Shown one piece after another: positions 16,388 through 25,370 of a stretch of DNA of 64,000 nucleotides. Both the position numbers and the translations under genes were made by a program. This DNA is from Glaciecola sp965658765 (GTDB taxonomy: Bacteria; Pseudomonadota; Gammaproteobacteria; Enterobacterales; Alteromonadaceae), in contig CBFHTO010000006.1 of the NCBI GenBank assembly GCA_965658765.1, positions 1 through 64,000 on the forward strand, read 5' to 3'. Numbering within the stretch: position 1 is the stretch's first letter; the number at the start of each line of letters is the position of its first letter. The notes under the pieces are model-generated. The model was not told the DNA's origin, did no database searches, and saw nothing but the letters and a program-made list of their open reading frames with translations.

Positions 16388-17797
16388 TTAGACACTATAA
16401 TATAGGTCGAATTCTACTGGGTGAGTGGTCATGTTTATTTGCTCAACTTCTTCTGCTTTCAACGAGATATACGCATCAATCATTTCGTCGCTCATAACGC
16501 CACCAGCAGTTAAAAACTCTCTATCTTCATCAAGCGCAGCCAAGGCTTGTTCTAGTGAGCTTGCAACCGTTGGTATCTCAGCAGCTTCCTCTGCAGGAAG
16601 GTCATAAAGATCTTTGTCAGCGGCATCGCCAGGATGTATTTTGTTTTTGATCCCGTCAAGGCCAGCCATTAGCATTGCAGTAAATGCTAAGTAAGGGTTT
16701 GCCGTTGGGTCAGGGAAACGTACTTCAATACGACGTGCTTTTTCGCTAGTTACGAAAGGAATTCGGATTGACGCACTGCGGTTACGAGCTGAATAAGCCA
16801 ACATTACTGGCGCTTCAAATCCTGGTACAAGTCGTTTGTATGAGTTGGTAGAAGCGTTTGCAAATGCATTAATTGCTCTTGCATGTTTAATGATACCGCC
16901 AATGTAATACAAGGCTTCATCAGAAAGACCAGCGTAGCTGTCACCAGCGAAGATGTTCTTGCCATCTTTACCAATAGATTGGTGACAATGCATACCTGAA
17001 CCATTGTCGCCTACAAGTGGCTTGGGCATAAACGTAGCGGTTTTATCGTAAGCATGAGCTACGTTGTGCACTACATACTTGTATATCTGAATTTCGTCCG
17101 CTTTCTTAACAAGCGTATTAAATAAGCAAGCGATTTCGTTTTGACCAGCAGTTGCAACCTCATGGTGATGAGCCTCTACTGTTAATCCCATTTCTTCCAT
17201 AACCAAGCACATTGCAGCCCGGATATCGTTAGCTGAATCTACTGGAGGAACCGGGAAATAACCCCCTTTAACGCCAGGACGGTGACCTAGGTTACCTCCT
17301 TCGTATTCGGCTCCTGAGTTCCATTTTGCCTCTTCGGCTTCTATTTTATAAAAAGAACCAGCCATGTCCGTATGGAAACGCACATCGTCAAATAAGAAAA
17401 ATTCAGGTTCTGGGCCAAATAAAATCGTATCACCAATACCTGTAGACTTAAGGTACTCTTCAGCGCGTTTGGCAACAGAACGAGGGTCTCGTGAGTAGCC
17501 TTGCATAGTTGATGGTTCTAAAATATCGCAACGAATATTGACTTGAGTCTCTTCTGCAAAAGGGTCTAGAACAGCGGTCTCTGGGTCCGGCATTAACACC
17601 ATGTCAGATTCGTTTATTCCCTTCCAGCCCGCAATAGACGAGCCATCGAACATTTTACCTTCTTCAAAGAAGTCATCGTTGATCTGGTGAGAAGGAATAG
17701 AAACATGTTGCTCCTTACCTTTCGTATCGGTAAAGCGTAAATCGATAAATTTTGCTTCACTTTCTTTTATCAGTTCAAGTACTGATTCGTATGACAT
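16388..17797 (-). CDS. glnA: Glutamine synthetase, type I
   Basis: Makes glutamine from glutamate, ammonia and ATP as a dodecamer; the main ammonia-assimilation enzyme. Recognisable blocks are MFDGSSIAGWKGI, the metal-site EPEFFLFD, AHHHEVATAGQNEI, the glutamate-loop NGSGMHCHQSI and the ATP-site NRSASIRIP. The regulatory tyrosine of adenylylation is in KDLYDLPAEE, as in E. coli. The ATG at 17797 is preceded by GGAGG and gives 469 aa, identical in length to E. coli GlnA; a longer in-frame extension upstream is not supported. Upstream lie a sigma-54 promoter and two NtrC sites, so transcription should rise under nitrogen limitation. Confidence 0.98.
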   Translation of the reverse strand: MSYESVLELIKESEAKFIDLRFTDTKGKEQHVSIPSHQINDDFFEEGKMFDGSSIAGWKGINESDMVLMPDPETAVLDPFAEETQVNIRCDILEPSTMQGYSRDPRSVAKRAEEYLKSTGIGDTILFGPEPEFFLFDDVRFHTDMAGSFYKIEAEEAKWNSGAEYEGGNLGHRPGVKGGYFPVPPVDSANDIRAAMCLVMEEMGLTVEAHHHEVATAGQNEIACLFNTLVKKADEIQIYKYVVHNVAHAYDKTATFMPKPLVGDNGSGMHCHQSIGKDGKNIFAGDSYAGLSDEALYYIGGIIKHARAINAFANASTNSYKRLVPGFEAPVMLAYSARNRSASIRIPFVTSEKARRIEVRFPDPTANPYLAFTAMLMAGLDGIKNKIHPGDAADKDLYDLPAEEAAEIPTVASSLEQALAALDEDREFLTAGGVMSDEMIDAYISLKAEEVEQINMTTHPVEFDLYYSV

Positions 17798-17902
17798 AGC
17801 GTCCTCCAGTTTTATAATGCCAATCAACACCGCGCTTGCATTTTTAATTGTAACAAGTGCACTGTTTTTGCGAGTAGGTGAATTACAACCTTGACCACTA
17901 TA

Positions 17903-17918
17903 AGCCAATTTCATGCCA
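17903..17918 (-). promoter_or_regulatory. sigma-54 promoter of glnA
   Basis: On the minus strand TGGCATG-AAAT-TGGCT has the exact GG-N10-GC spacing and two mismatches to TGGCACR-N4-TTGCW. The predicted start is near 17893, giving a leader of about 96 bases. Two NtrC-like sites lie about 105 and 126 bp upstream of it. Confidence 0.75.
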
Positions 17919-17989
17919 TATATCAATTTAATAATCGTTCGATAAATCAGTAAGATATAACTGTAAGACTATAGAATTAACTTATCCTA

Positions 17990-18006
17990 TGCACTACTTT
18001 TGTGCA
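17990..18006. promoter_or_regulatory. NtrC enhancer site 1 of glnA
   Basis: TGCAC-N7-GTGCA, a perfect dyad with the 17-bp size and outer half-sites of the NtrC consensus, centred about 105 bp upstream of the predicted sigma-54 start. Confidence 0.75.
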
Positions 18007-18010
18007 TCGC

Positions 18011-18027
18011 CGCTCTATTGTGGTGCA
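18011..18027. promoter_or_regulatory. NtrC enhancer site 2 of glnA (weaker)
   Basis: CGCTC-N5-TGGTGCA has one perfect NtrC half-site and one degenerate half. Its centre is 21 bp (two helical turns) from site 1, so two NtrC dimers could bind side by side. A further isolated half-site ATGGTGCA occurs at 18070-18077. Confidence 0.55.
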
Positions 18028-18242
18028 ATGGTGTCGAAGGGTTTCGTTTTACGCTAATTGCTTCTTCAGAATGGTGCAGGCTTTAAAAAGTCAGCTGCAG
18101 AACTACACATATAATGTATTTAAATCGCATAATCCTAAAATCTTGTCGCTTAATCATACAATGTTCTGTAAACTCCGCCCCCTATTATTTATGGGTAAAT
18201 GTGCGAACAGTGCTAGGCCCACCTTATTTTTGAGAGTTAAAA

Positions 18243-20072
18243 ATGTCGTTACAGTTAGAAAAGCTTCGCAATATCGCAATTATTGCACACGTTGACCACG
18301 GTAAAACTACCTTGGTAGATAAGTTACTCCAGCAATCGGGTACGCTCGAGAGCAGAGGTGAAGCTGAAGAGCGCGTAATGGACTCAAATGATATCGAAAA
18401 AGAGCGTGGCATTACTATTCTTGCGAAAAACACCGCCATTAACTGGAACGGATATCGTATTAATATCGTTGATACTCCTGGACACGCCGATTTTGGCGGA
18501 GAAGTTGAGCGAGTAATGTCGATGGCTGATTCGGTACTCTTGCTGGTGGATGCACAAGAGGGACCGATGCCGCAAACGCGTTTTGTTACCCAAAAAGCAT
18601 TTGCACAAGGTTTAAAACCAATTGTGGTAATTAATAAGATAGACAAGCCAGGTGCGCGAGCTGACTGGGTAATGGACCAGGTCTTCGATTTATTTGATAA
18701 CCTTGGCGCAACTGACGACCAACTGGATTTCCAAGTGGTATACGCCTCTGCATTAAATGGTTGGGCTTCAGTTGACTCTGAAGAAGCTAGCCCAGACATG
18801 ACCCCGTTGTTTGAAACGATTGTTAAAAATGTTGCATCGCCCGACGCGGACCCCAACGGTTCATTCCAGATGCAAATCTCACAACTAGACTACAACTCTT
18901 ATGTCGGCGTCATTGGTGTGGGTAGAATTACCAGAGGTACAGTTAAGCTAAATCAGCAAGTCACTATCGTTAATGCTGCGGGTGAAAAGCGAAACGGTAA
19001 AGTGGGTAAGGTGCTTGGTTATCTTGGTTTGGAAAGACACGATGTCGATTCAGCTGCGGCAGGTGATATCATTGCAATTACCGGTCTTGGTGAGTTAAAA
19101 ATTTCTGACACCATTTGTGATGTCAATCAAGTTGAGGCGCTTCCTGCTTTGTCGGTGGACGAACCAACTGTGACAATGACTTTCCAAGTAAATACCTCTC
19201 CGTTTGCTGGAAAAGAAGGCAAATATGTTACTTCCAGAAACATCCTTGAGAGACTTCAAGCCGAGTTAGTTCACAACGTTGCCTTGCGTGTTGAAGAAAC
19301 TTCTGACCCTGATAAATTTCGTGTTTCTGGGCGCGGCGAGTTACATTTAGGGATCCTTATTGAGAATATGCGTCGAGAGGGTTATGAACTTGCAGTATCT
19401 CGACCAGAAGTTATTTTGAAGGAAGAAGACGGCCAGATATTCGAACCATATGAAAGTCTTACCGTCGACGTTGAAGAACAAAACCAAGGTTCAGTAATGG
19501 AACAACTTGGCTTGCGTAAAGCCGAGATGACCAATATGTCTCCGGATGGGAAAGGCCGAGTGCGTCTAGACTTCATGATCCCAAGTCGTGGTCTAATTGG
19601 ATTCCAAACTGACTTTATGACGATGACTTCAGGTTCAGGTTTGTTGTATCACACTTTCGATCATTATGGTCCACACAAAGGCGGTAATATTGGTCAAAGA
19701 AAGAATGGTGTACTCATTGCCAATGCTACCGGCAAGGCACTAACAAATGCCTTATTTAACTTACAAGAGCGAGGGCGCTTGTTTATCGGCCATGGTGTTG
19801 AAGTATACGAAGGCATGGTGATAGGTATTCACAGTCGCGATAACGACCTAACGGTCAACGCCTTAAAAGGCAAGCAATTAACTAACGTTCGTGCGTCAGG
19901 TACTGATGAAGCACAAACACTTGTGCCGCCAGTAGTTTATACATTGGAGCAAGCACTTGAGTTTATTGATGACGACGAGCTAGTAGAAGTCACGCCACAA
20001 AGCATCCGAATTCGTAAAAAGCTGTTGACTGAATCAGACAGAAAACGCGCATCAAGAACCAAAAAAGACTAG
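18243..20072 (+). CDS. typA: Ribosome-associated translational GTPase TypA/BipA
   Basis: A 609-aa EF-G-like GTPase that binds the 70S ribosome and helps growth and 50S assembly in the cold or under stress. The G domain has AHVDHGKTTL (G1), ERGITILAKN (G2), DTPGHADFGGE (G3) and NKIDKPGAR (G4), followed by domain II and the BipA-specific C-terminal part (FDHYGPHKGGNIGQRKNGVL). Length and motifs match E. coli BipA (607 aa). It diverges from glnA, the same arrangement as in E. coli. Confidence 0.97.
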   Translation: MSLQLEKLRNIAIIAHVDHGKTTLVDKLLQQSGTLESRGEAEERVMDSNDIEKERGITILAKNTAINWNGYRINIVDTPGHADFGGEVERVMSMADSVLLLVDAQEGPMPQTRFVTQKAFAQGLKPIVVINKIDKPGARADWVMDQVFDLFDNLGATDDQLDFQVVYASALNGWASVDSEEASPDMTPLFETIVKNVASPDADPNGSFQMQISQLDYNSYVGVIGVGRITRGTVKLNQQVTIVNAAGEKRNGKVGKVLGYLGLERHDVDSAAAGDIIAITGLGELKISDTICDVNQVEALPALSVDEPTVTMTFQVNTSPFAGKEGKYVTSRNILERLQAELVHNVALRVEETSDPDKFRVSGRGELHLGILIENMRREGYELAVSRPEVILKEEDGQIFEPYESLTVDVEEQNQGSVMEQLGLRKAEMTNMSPDGKGRVRLDFMIPSRGLIGFQTDFMTMTSGSGLLYHTFDHYGPHKGGNIGQRKNGVLIANATGKALTNALFNLQERGRLFIGHGVEVYEGMVIGIHSRDNDLTVNALKGKQLTNVRASGTDEAQTLVPPVVYTLEQALEFIDDDELVEVTPQSIRIRKKLLTESDRKRASRTKKD

Positions 20073-20087
20073 TTAGTTATAATGGTT

Positions 20088-20124
20088 ATATTGGCTTGCT
20101 GAAATCTCGGCAAGCCAATATTTT
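20088..20124 (+). terminator. Rho-independent terminator of typA
   Basis: The arms ATATTGGCTTGC and GCAAGCCAATAT pair perfectly over twelve bases around a ten-base loop and are followed by TTTAAAA. The T-run is short but the stem is strong. Confidence 0.7.
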
Positions 20125-20169
20125 AAAATTTACCTCACTGCGATACACTCATCTCACTATTAACTACTC

Positions 20170-21306
20170 ATGAAGAGTTTATTTGTGATCCAGATTTCGC
20201 AAGACCGTAAAGACCACTTTGCTTTTAAGTGGGAAAAATACAAAGGTAAAGACATCATCCCCGCTTGGGTCGCTGACTCCGAGTTCACATGCGCACCAGC
20301 TATTCTTAAAGCCCTGAGTAATGAAATTGAGCATGGGGTCTTTGGATACACCCTACCTAAACAATATACTCCTGCAAACGAAGCGGTTGTTCATTGGTGT
20401 AAAAAGAGATATGGATGGGATATCGACGCTTCTTGGATAGTGTGGACTCCTGGTGTTGTTCCTGCGTTTAATATGGCGTGCAAAGCCTTTTGTAAAGAGG
20501 GTGATTCTGTTTTGGTACAAACACCAAATTATCCTCCCTTGCTTGCTGCTCCAAAAATTAACCGCTTAAATCAAGTGACTATCCCGACTATTATCAAAGA
20601 TGAGCGCTATATAATTGACTTTGAAGCTCTAGAGCACGAGGCATCGAAGGCGGAATGTAAGCTATTGATTATGTGTAATCCGATGAACCCTTCTGGTTCC
20701 GTTCTTTCTTCAGATGAACTTGCTAGGATTGCTGAAATTTGTCAGCGGCATTGTGTGCGTGTTTGCAGTGATGAAATTCATTGCGATTTAATATTAGACG
20801 GCAGTCAACATATACCCGCTGGCAGCGTGACAGAATTATCGGATAACTCGGTAACACTAATGGCAGCAAGCAAGACTTTTAATGTTGCAGGTCTAGGTAC
20901 TTCGTTTGCCATCATTCCCGACTCAAAACTGCGAGTACAGTTTTCAGGCGCTGGAGCAGGGATCGTGCCTTGGGCAAATATTATGGGTTTAATTGCTACT
21001 CGAGCGGCATTCACAGAGTGTGATGATTGGTATAGCTCATTGCTCAAATATTTAAAACAAAACCGTGATTACCTTTGTGACGAAATCAATAAAATTGAAG
21101 GATTGACTGCCGTAAAGCCAGCCGCCACTTTTTTACTTTGGGTCGATGCCTCAGGCCTAGAGGTAGATGATACTCAAAAATGGTGCGAAGATAGAGGTGT
21201 TGGTCCCTCGCCCGGAAGGGACTTTGGCGATCCAAACCACTTTAGGCTCAACTTTGCGTGCTCCTTTGATATGTTGCAAGATATTGTACAAAGGCTAAGG
21301 GGTTAA
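20170..21306 (+). CDS. PatB/MalY-type PLP-dependent C-S lyase or aminotransferase
   Basis: A fold-type I PLP enzyme of the MalY/PatB group, which cleaves cystathionine or related C-S bonds and can act as an aminotransferase. Visible are the N-terminal FAFKWEKYKGKDIIPAWVAD, TPGVVPAFNMACKAF, MCNPMNPSGSVLS, SDEIHCDLIL and the PLP lysine in MAASKTFNVAGL. The C-terminal RDFGDPNHFRLNFACS supplies the substrate-binding arginine. It is 378 aa, close to the family norm. The ATG at 20170 has a poor RBS; a GTG five codons later follows GAAGAG and is an alternative. The next gene starts 33 bases downstream and may be cotranscribed. Confidence 0.9.
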   Translation: MKSLFVIQISQDRKDHFAFKWEKYKGKDIIPAWVADSEFTCAPAILKALSNEIEHGVFGYTLPKQYTPANEAVVHWCKKRYGWDIDASWIVWTPGVVPAFNMACKAFCKEGDSVLVQTPNYPPLLAAPKINRLNQVTIPTIIKDERYIIDFEALEHEASKAECKLLIMCNPMNPSGSVLSSDELARIAEICQRHCVRVCSDEIHCDLILDGSQHIPAGSVTELSDNSVTLMAASKTFNVAGLGTSFAIIPDSKLRVQFSGAGAGIVPWANIMGLIATRAAFTECDDWYSSLLKYLKQNRDYLCDEINKIEGLTAVKPAATFLLWVDASGLEVDDTQKWCEDRGVGPSPGRDFGDPNHFRLNFACSFDMLQDIVQRLRG

Positions 21307-21339
21307 AATACCAAAGAGGCACTTTAAGATGAGTAAGTT

Positions 21340-22023
21340 ATGTGTGGTTATGTAAGTTATGAATCGAAACCTTGGAACGGTTTGTCAGGACAGCTTGAGT
21401 CTATCGTTTCGCTAGTCGAGGCTTACAGAGCTTACCCTGCCTTTGGTGGTGATACTCACAAACGCATTCCTATTGTAGTTATCGACGATGGCCAACTGGT
21501 CGTAAAAAAAGCAATATGGTGGTTTGATGCTTTTGCTGACCAACAAGGCCAATCAGTCTTGGGGCGCAGAACAACATTTAACGCTCGAAATTTAGATAGC
21601 CCTTTTTGGAAGACAGCGCTAAATCATAACAGAGCAGTAGTTCTTGCTTCCGAATTAGGTGAGTCGAAAAAAGTTGGTAAAAGCACACATCGTTTTCTGA
21701 TGCAGAGTCACTCGCCTTTTTTCCTTGGTGCTTTGTATCGAAAGCTTGCGAACGGAGATTACTGCGCCGCCGTCATTACTAGAGACGCTCATCCAAAATT
21801 TACGCCTTATCATGAAAAAGCATTTCCTTTTTTTTTGCCGCCAGACGATGAATTTTTGACGAAGTGGTTATGGGCTGCCGGCGCAATCTCACCGGAAGTA
21901 GAGTGTATACTTCAAGCGCCTATTCTTGTGCCCACCTTAAATGTAACAAGGGTAAAAACATACAAAAATAAAGAGCCAATTGGTCAAATAAGAGATACTT
22001 TAGTCTCTGATTTAAAAGAATAA
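21340..22023 (+). CDS. Divergent SRAP (HMCES/YedK-like) protein
   Basis: Related to SOS-response-associated peptidase proteins, which form a DNA-protein crosslink at abasic sites in single-stranded DNA through Cys2. The protein begins Met-Cys-Gly, so Met removal would expose Cys2. FNARNLD matches the NAR motif, a Glu in ELGESKK aligns with the catalytic Glu of the FEWKK block, and His in TPYHEKAFPFFL aligns with the active-site His of DIHDRRPLVL. The rest is strongly diverged, including the tryptophan-rich wedge (WWFDAF). All four key residues are kept, so activity is plausible. A second SRAP protein of the standard type may exist elsewhere. It is 227 aa, as in E. coli YedK (222). Confidence 0.75.
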   Translation: MCGYVSYESKPWNGLSGQLESIVSLVEAYRAYPAFGGDTHKRIPIVVIDDGQLVVKKAIWWFDAFADQQGQSVLGRRTTFNARNLDSPFWKTALNHNRAVVLASELGESKKVGKSTHRFLMQSHSPFFLGALYRKLANGDYCAAVITRDAHPKFTPYHEKAFPFFLPPDDEFLTKWLWAAGAISPEVECILQAPILVPTLNVTRVKTYKNKEPIGQIRDTLVSDLKE

Positions 22024-22216
22024 AACTAAGATATGTCTCATTTAAAGTTTGAGTTTATGCACTGTCATATTGAGTGAATTGTCGGGCTTGGTTTCAAGGT
22101 GGTCAGAAGGCTTAACTAGTAAAGAAAAATAGAAAAAATCAGCAAGATTTTAAAAAAGGTGTATTTCTTGCAAAGACTTGTTATTCTTTTTCAAACAATA
22201 AAAATGATTATAATAC

Positions 22217-23044
22217 GTGCTATTTCGTTTACTTGTGGTGTTGTTCAGTTTGTTTTCGCAGTTTACTTACGCTGCTGAACAAACAACTTCAAAAATTGCG
22301 ATCATCATAGATGACATTGGTGCCAAACCCACCGATGCCAAAGCTTTTTCCCTCAATAAAAATATTACGTTTTCCATTTTACCGCACACAGAATATTCAA
22401 CTGACTTTTCTACATGGGCCGCTCAACAAAACCGTGAGGTTATGTTACACATGCCGATGGAGTCTTTGCATAATGCTTCCCTAGGCATCGGCGCAATAAT
22501 GTCGGATATGTATCCGCAGCAGGTTAAAACGGCGCTATTAAATGCCTTAACAACGGTACCGCATGCCGTTGGAGTAAATAATCACATGGGAAGTAAACTA
22601 ACCCAGATGACGCTGCAGATGAACTCGGTTATGGAAGTGCTTGAGCAAAGTAATTTATTCTTCGTGGACAGCAGAACCACACGATTTTCTAAAGCCTATG
22701 TAATTGCAAATAGAAAAGGCATCAAAAGCGCTCAACGCCAAATCTTTATTGATCATTATAAAGATGAAAATTTTTTAAAAGCTCAAGCTCGAAAGCTTGT
22801 TGCTAGGGCTAGAAAAGAAGGCAAGGCGATTGGAATAGGTCATCCATACCCAATCACGATTCGCTTTTTGAAACAGTTTGTGGCGTCATTACCAGATGAC
22901 ATCGAATTAATTACAGTAAGTGAATACTTGCAAGAAGAAAATAAATTCCGCATTAATCCTCTTTTAGCTCAACAGCAAATCACAGCTTCTAGCCAGTCTA
23001 AACGCAATGTTAAACAGCCATCAGAATTACTTAGCCCTAAATAA
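22217..23044 (+). CDS. YibQ-type divergent polysaccharide deacetylase
   Basis: An exported protein of the divergent polysaccharide deacetylase family (YibQ). The N-terminus LFRLLVVLFSLFSQFTYAAE is a signal peptide. The fold blocks are IAIIIDDIGAK, ITFSILPHTEYS, REVMLHMPMES, GVNNHMGSKLT and the late GIGHPYPITIRFL. Asp pair (IDD), His in NNHMGS and His in GHPYP are the expected metal or active-site residues. The start is GTG at 22217; no good SD sequence is present. The usual neighbours envC and ctpA are not here. The C-terminal about 30 residues are Gln/Ser-rich and probably disordered. Confidence 0.85.
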   Translation: MLFRLLVVLFSLFSQFTYAAEQTTSKIAIIIDDIGAKPTDAKAFSLNKNITFSILPHTEYSTDFSTWAAQQNREVMLHMPMESLHNASLGIGAIMSDMYPQQVKTALLNALTTVPHAVGVNNHMGSKLTQMTLQMNSVMEVLEQSNLFFVDSRTTRFSKAYVIANRKGIKSAQRQIFIDHYKDENFLKAQARKLVARARKEGKAIGIGHPYPITIRFLKQFVASLPDDIELITVSEYLQEENKFRINPLLAQQQITASSQSKRNVKQPSELLSPK

Positions 23045-23120
23045 GCTTTTAGTAGCTTTCCTTCTGATAGAAACGAACGACAAAAACTATATGTAATAAT
23101 GTTTCATTTTATGCTAATAG

Positions 23121-23137
23121 ACGTTATACTATAACAT
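23121..23137. promoter_or_regulatory. Zur-box-like palindrome
   Basis: GTTATA-C-TATAAC (23123-23135) is a perfect palindrome and is the core of the gammaproteobacterial Zur site (ATGTTATA-N-TATAACAT); the right side continues as CAT, the left as AC. It lies 80 bp upstream of the MerC-like gene, a normal position for repression by zinc-loaded Zur. Confidence 0.65.
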
Positions 23138-23217
23138 CAACTGGCGCTCTATCTTTTCGTTTCATTCGCTTCGCGCCTAAAAGTCGACGTATATTTTTAC
23201 TTTGAAGGCAATAAAAC

Positions 23218-23670
23218 TTGAAGCAACTAATTTTAAAGACAAGTGATAGCGTTATCACTTCATCTGAAGACGGCTCTAACGAGGTGCCTAAAATTAAGGT
23301 AAGTAACCGCATTTGGGACAAAATAGGCGTATGGGTCACAAGTCTTTGCGCTGTGCATTGTTTGTTACTACCGGTTCTGATCCCGCTGGCACCTTTAATC
23401 GCTAGTAGTTTCGTTGCATCTGAGTGGTTTGAGCGAGTAATTTTAACATCATCAATTCTTGTGGGATTTACTGCATTATTTATTGGGTTTTTCAAATATC
23501 ATCGGCAGCTTTATCCTCTCTACTCCCTTGTTCTTGGAGCGCTTATTTATTGGAATAAAGACATTTTTGGTGAGCAATACGAACCATTCACTATTGCGAT
23601 TGGCGCTGTCTTGATAGTTGGAGCGCATCTGATTAACCTAAAATTATGCAAGCAATGTAAAGGCTGCTAA
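23218..23670 (+). CDS. MerC-domain inner-membrane protein
   Basis: A 150-aa protein with a soluble N-terminal stretch of about 35 residues and four predicted membrane helices. The first helix carries SLCAVHCLLLPVLI, the paired-Cys/His motif of MerC mercury transporters, and the tail ends with LKLCKQCKGC, three cysteines likely to bind metal. No mer genes are nearby, so it is probably not a mercury-resistance gene; a Zur-box-like site upstream points to zinc or another divalent metal. The start is TTG at 23218 with GAAGGC upstream. Confidence 0.85.
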   Translation: MKQLILKTSDSVITSSEDGSNEVPKIKVSNRIWDKIGVWVTSLCAVHCLLLPVLIPLAPLIASSFVASEWFERVILTSSILVGFTALFIGFFKYHRQLYPLYSLVLGALIYWNKDIFGEQYEPFTIAIGAVLIVGAHLINLKLCKQCKGC

Positions 23671-23768
23671 TAGGTACTAGGTTTCATTCAATTAATAAAG
23701 TTTCTTTCGATAGTGTTATGCGACTTAGATTTATGTATTTGCGTTTGGAAGATATCCCCAACCTTCAT

Positions 23769-24464
23769 TTAACATAGCTCTTTCATCAGCACTGGATCGT
23801 TTGTGAAGATAGCATCTACCCCCATTTCTTTTAGTCTGAAAAAGCCACTGTCAAAATTCACCGTGTAGCACCATACTTCTAAATTGTGAATGTGTGCATA
23901 CTCAACGAACTCTTTGGAAACTAAATACGCGTCAATAGCAGCGATGTCTGCTTCGAGTTCGACTGCATATTTTCCTAAATCAATCGGTAGATGCGCTATT
24001 AGCGCGCCGATTTGTATCATTTTAGAGAACCGAGTATCACGAAGTGACTTTTTGAATTCCCGTAATAAAAAATGATTGAATGAAGAGACGACGACCTCGC
24101 TAGGATAGCGATAAAGATAACTCGTTAGCTTCTCGACTAGCAGTTCAGTGTTGTGAACACTTTTCAGCTCAAGGTTAAGCATGGTTGCACCTTTTACTAA
24201 ATCAAAGACTTCGTCGAGAGTAGGAAGCTTTTCTGAATTATTTAGTCGCAGAGAGCCCAACTGCGTAGGGCTTAGGTCAATCAAATCTCCTTCCAGCGGT
24301 GTAAGTCGATTTAAATAAAAGTCGTGAAAAACGAAAAACTCATCACCCACTTGTTGAATGTCTAACTCTATTCCATCCGCACCAAATTCAATCGCTTTTT
24401 GAAAGGCTAAAAACGTGTTTTCGTGAAAGTGAGCACTTACACCTCTATGCGCAATTATCTTCAT
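23769..24464 (-). CDS. Glycerophosphodiester phosphodiesterase
   Basis: A 231-aa cytoplasmic GDPD enzyme (UgpQ-like) that would hydrolyse glycerophosphodiesters to glycerol 3-phosphate and an alcohol. It shows the family signature IIAHRGVSAHFHENTFLAFQ, the metal ligands in GIELDIQ and the catalytic HD in FVFHDFYLNRLT, followed by LNLELKS and the late DAIFTNDP. There is no signal peptide. Its start overlaps the end of the EamA gene by 20 bp, so the two are in one transcript. Confidence 0.92.
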   Translation of the reverse strand: MKIIAHRGVSAHFHENTFLAFQKAIEFGADGIELDIQQVGDEFFVFHDFYLNRLTPLEGDLIDLSPTQLGSLRLNNSEKLPTLDEVFDLVKGATMLNLELKSVHNTELLVEKLTSYLYRYPSEVVVSSFNHFLLREFKKSLRDTRFSKMIQIGALIAHLPIDLGKYAVELEADIAAIDAYLVSKEFVEYAHIHNLEVWCYTVNFDSGFFRLKEMGVDAIFTNDPVLMKELC

Positions 24465-25347
24465 CTTTCGCGTCTCTTTTGTTCTTTATATTTTCCCTAT
24501 GAGTATTCACTGTTTCATAAACAGCGGCTGAGATGACCATCAAGCCACCAAATAGTGTATTCCATGAAGGTGATTCATTTAAAATAATTATCGCAAAAAT
24601 CACTCCGTATAGAGGTTGCATACACGCTACTAAAGAGAAAGTTTTGGCCCGTAGGTGTTTTAAAGAGGTGGCTATCATTGCGTGAGGTAAGGCTGTAAAA
24701 ACGGTGCCTAGCAACAGTAGTAAGACAGCAGTTGTTATGTCCATGACATACAACTCATCCGATACAAAAAAGATAAGGCAGGGGCATATCACCATGATCT
24801 GATAAGCCATAGCTTTAGCACCACTGTAGTGTGAAAAATATCTGCGGTGCAGTAAGTTTCTAATTGCGTATAAAAACGCTGATAAAATACCGATCATTAC
24901 CCCAAGCGTGACCTCATTTGATAATGAAACGCTCGGAACAATTAGCCATATTCCTAGTAAAACGACACAAGCACTGACGATATCTTGCCAAAGGATTTTA
25001 TTTTTCTCAAAAATTGGCTCTAGCAGAACGGTAATAACAGGAAAAGTAAATAGTGCAATAATGCCAACAGAAACGCTAGCATATTGCATGGAGGCGAAAT
25101 ACGTAACCCAATGCACGGCCATAATTATGCCCAAACCAAAGCCGATAGCGTAATCTTTGCCAGAGTTTAAACGCAAAGATTGCCCGCTGAATTTGACGAA
25201 GCAAAATAACAGGATAAACGCGGGAAACGAGCGACCAAAGGTAATATCAAGTGCTGACAAAGGCACAAGTTTAGAAAACAATGCAGTGCCGCCCAGCAAC
25301 ATAATCGTTAGGTGCAGGTTGACCAGGCTCTTTTGAACTTGGTCCAT
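24445..25347 (-). CDS. EamA (DMT) family transporter
   Basis: A 300-aa inner-membrane protein with ten predicted helices in two EamA repeats (ITFGRSFPAFILLF to WLIVPSV, and TLGVMIGILSAFLYAIRN to LFGGLMVISAAVYE). Such proteins export or import amino acids, nucleobases or other small molecules; the substrate here is unknown. It follows psd with 23 bp between and overlaps the phosphodiesterase gene, so it may be cotranscribed with phospholipid genes. The C-terminus is basic and polar. Confidence 0.88.
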   Translation of the reverse strand: MDQVQKSLVNLHLTIMLLGGTALFSKLVPLSALDITFGRSFPAFILLFCFVKFSGQSLRLNSGKDYAIGFGLGIIMAVHWVTYFASMQYASVSVGIIALFTFPVITVLLEPIFEKNKILWQDIVSACVVLLGIWLIVPSVSLSNEVTLGVMIGILSAFLYAIRNLLHRRYFSHYSGAKAMAYQIMVICPCLIFFVSDELYVMDITTAVLLLLLGTVFTALPHAMIATSLKHLRAKTFSLVACMQPLYGVIFAIIILNESPSWNTLFGGLMVISAAVYETVNTHRENIKNKRDAKDEDNCA

Positions 25348-25370
25348 TACGATTGGCTAATCACAATTGA

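Noticed and set aside
18002..18295. Open frame of 97 codons upstream of and overlapping typA
   Set aside because: It covers the glnA enhancer sites, has no RBS or domain and runs into typA in another frame.
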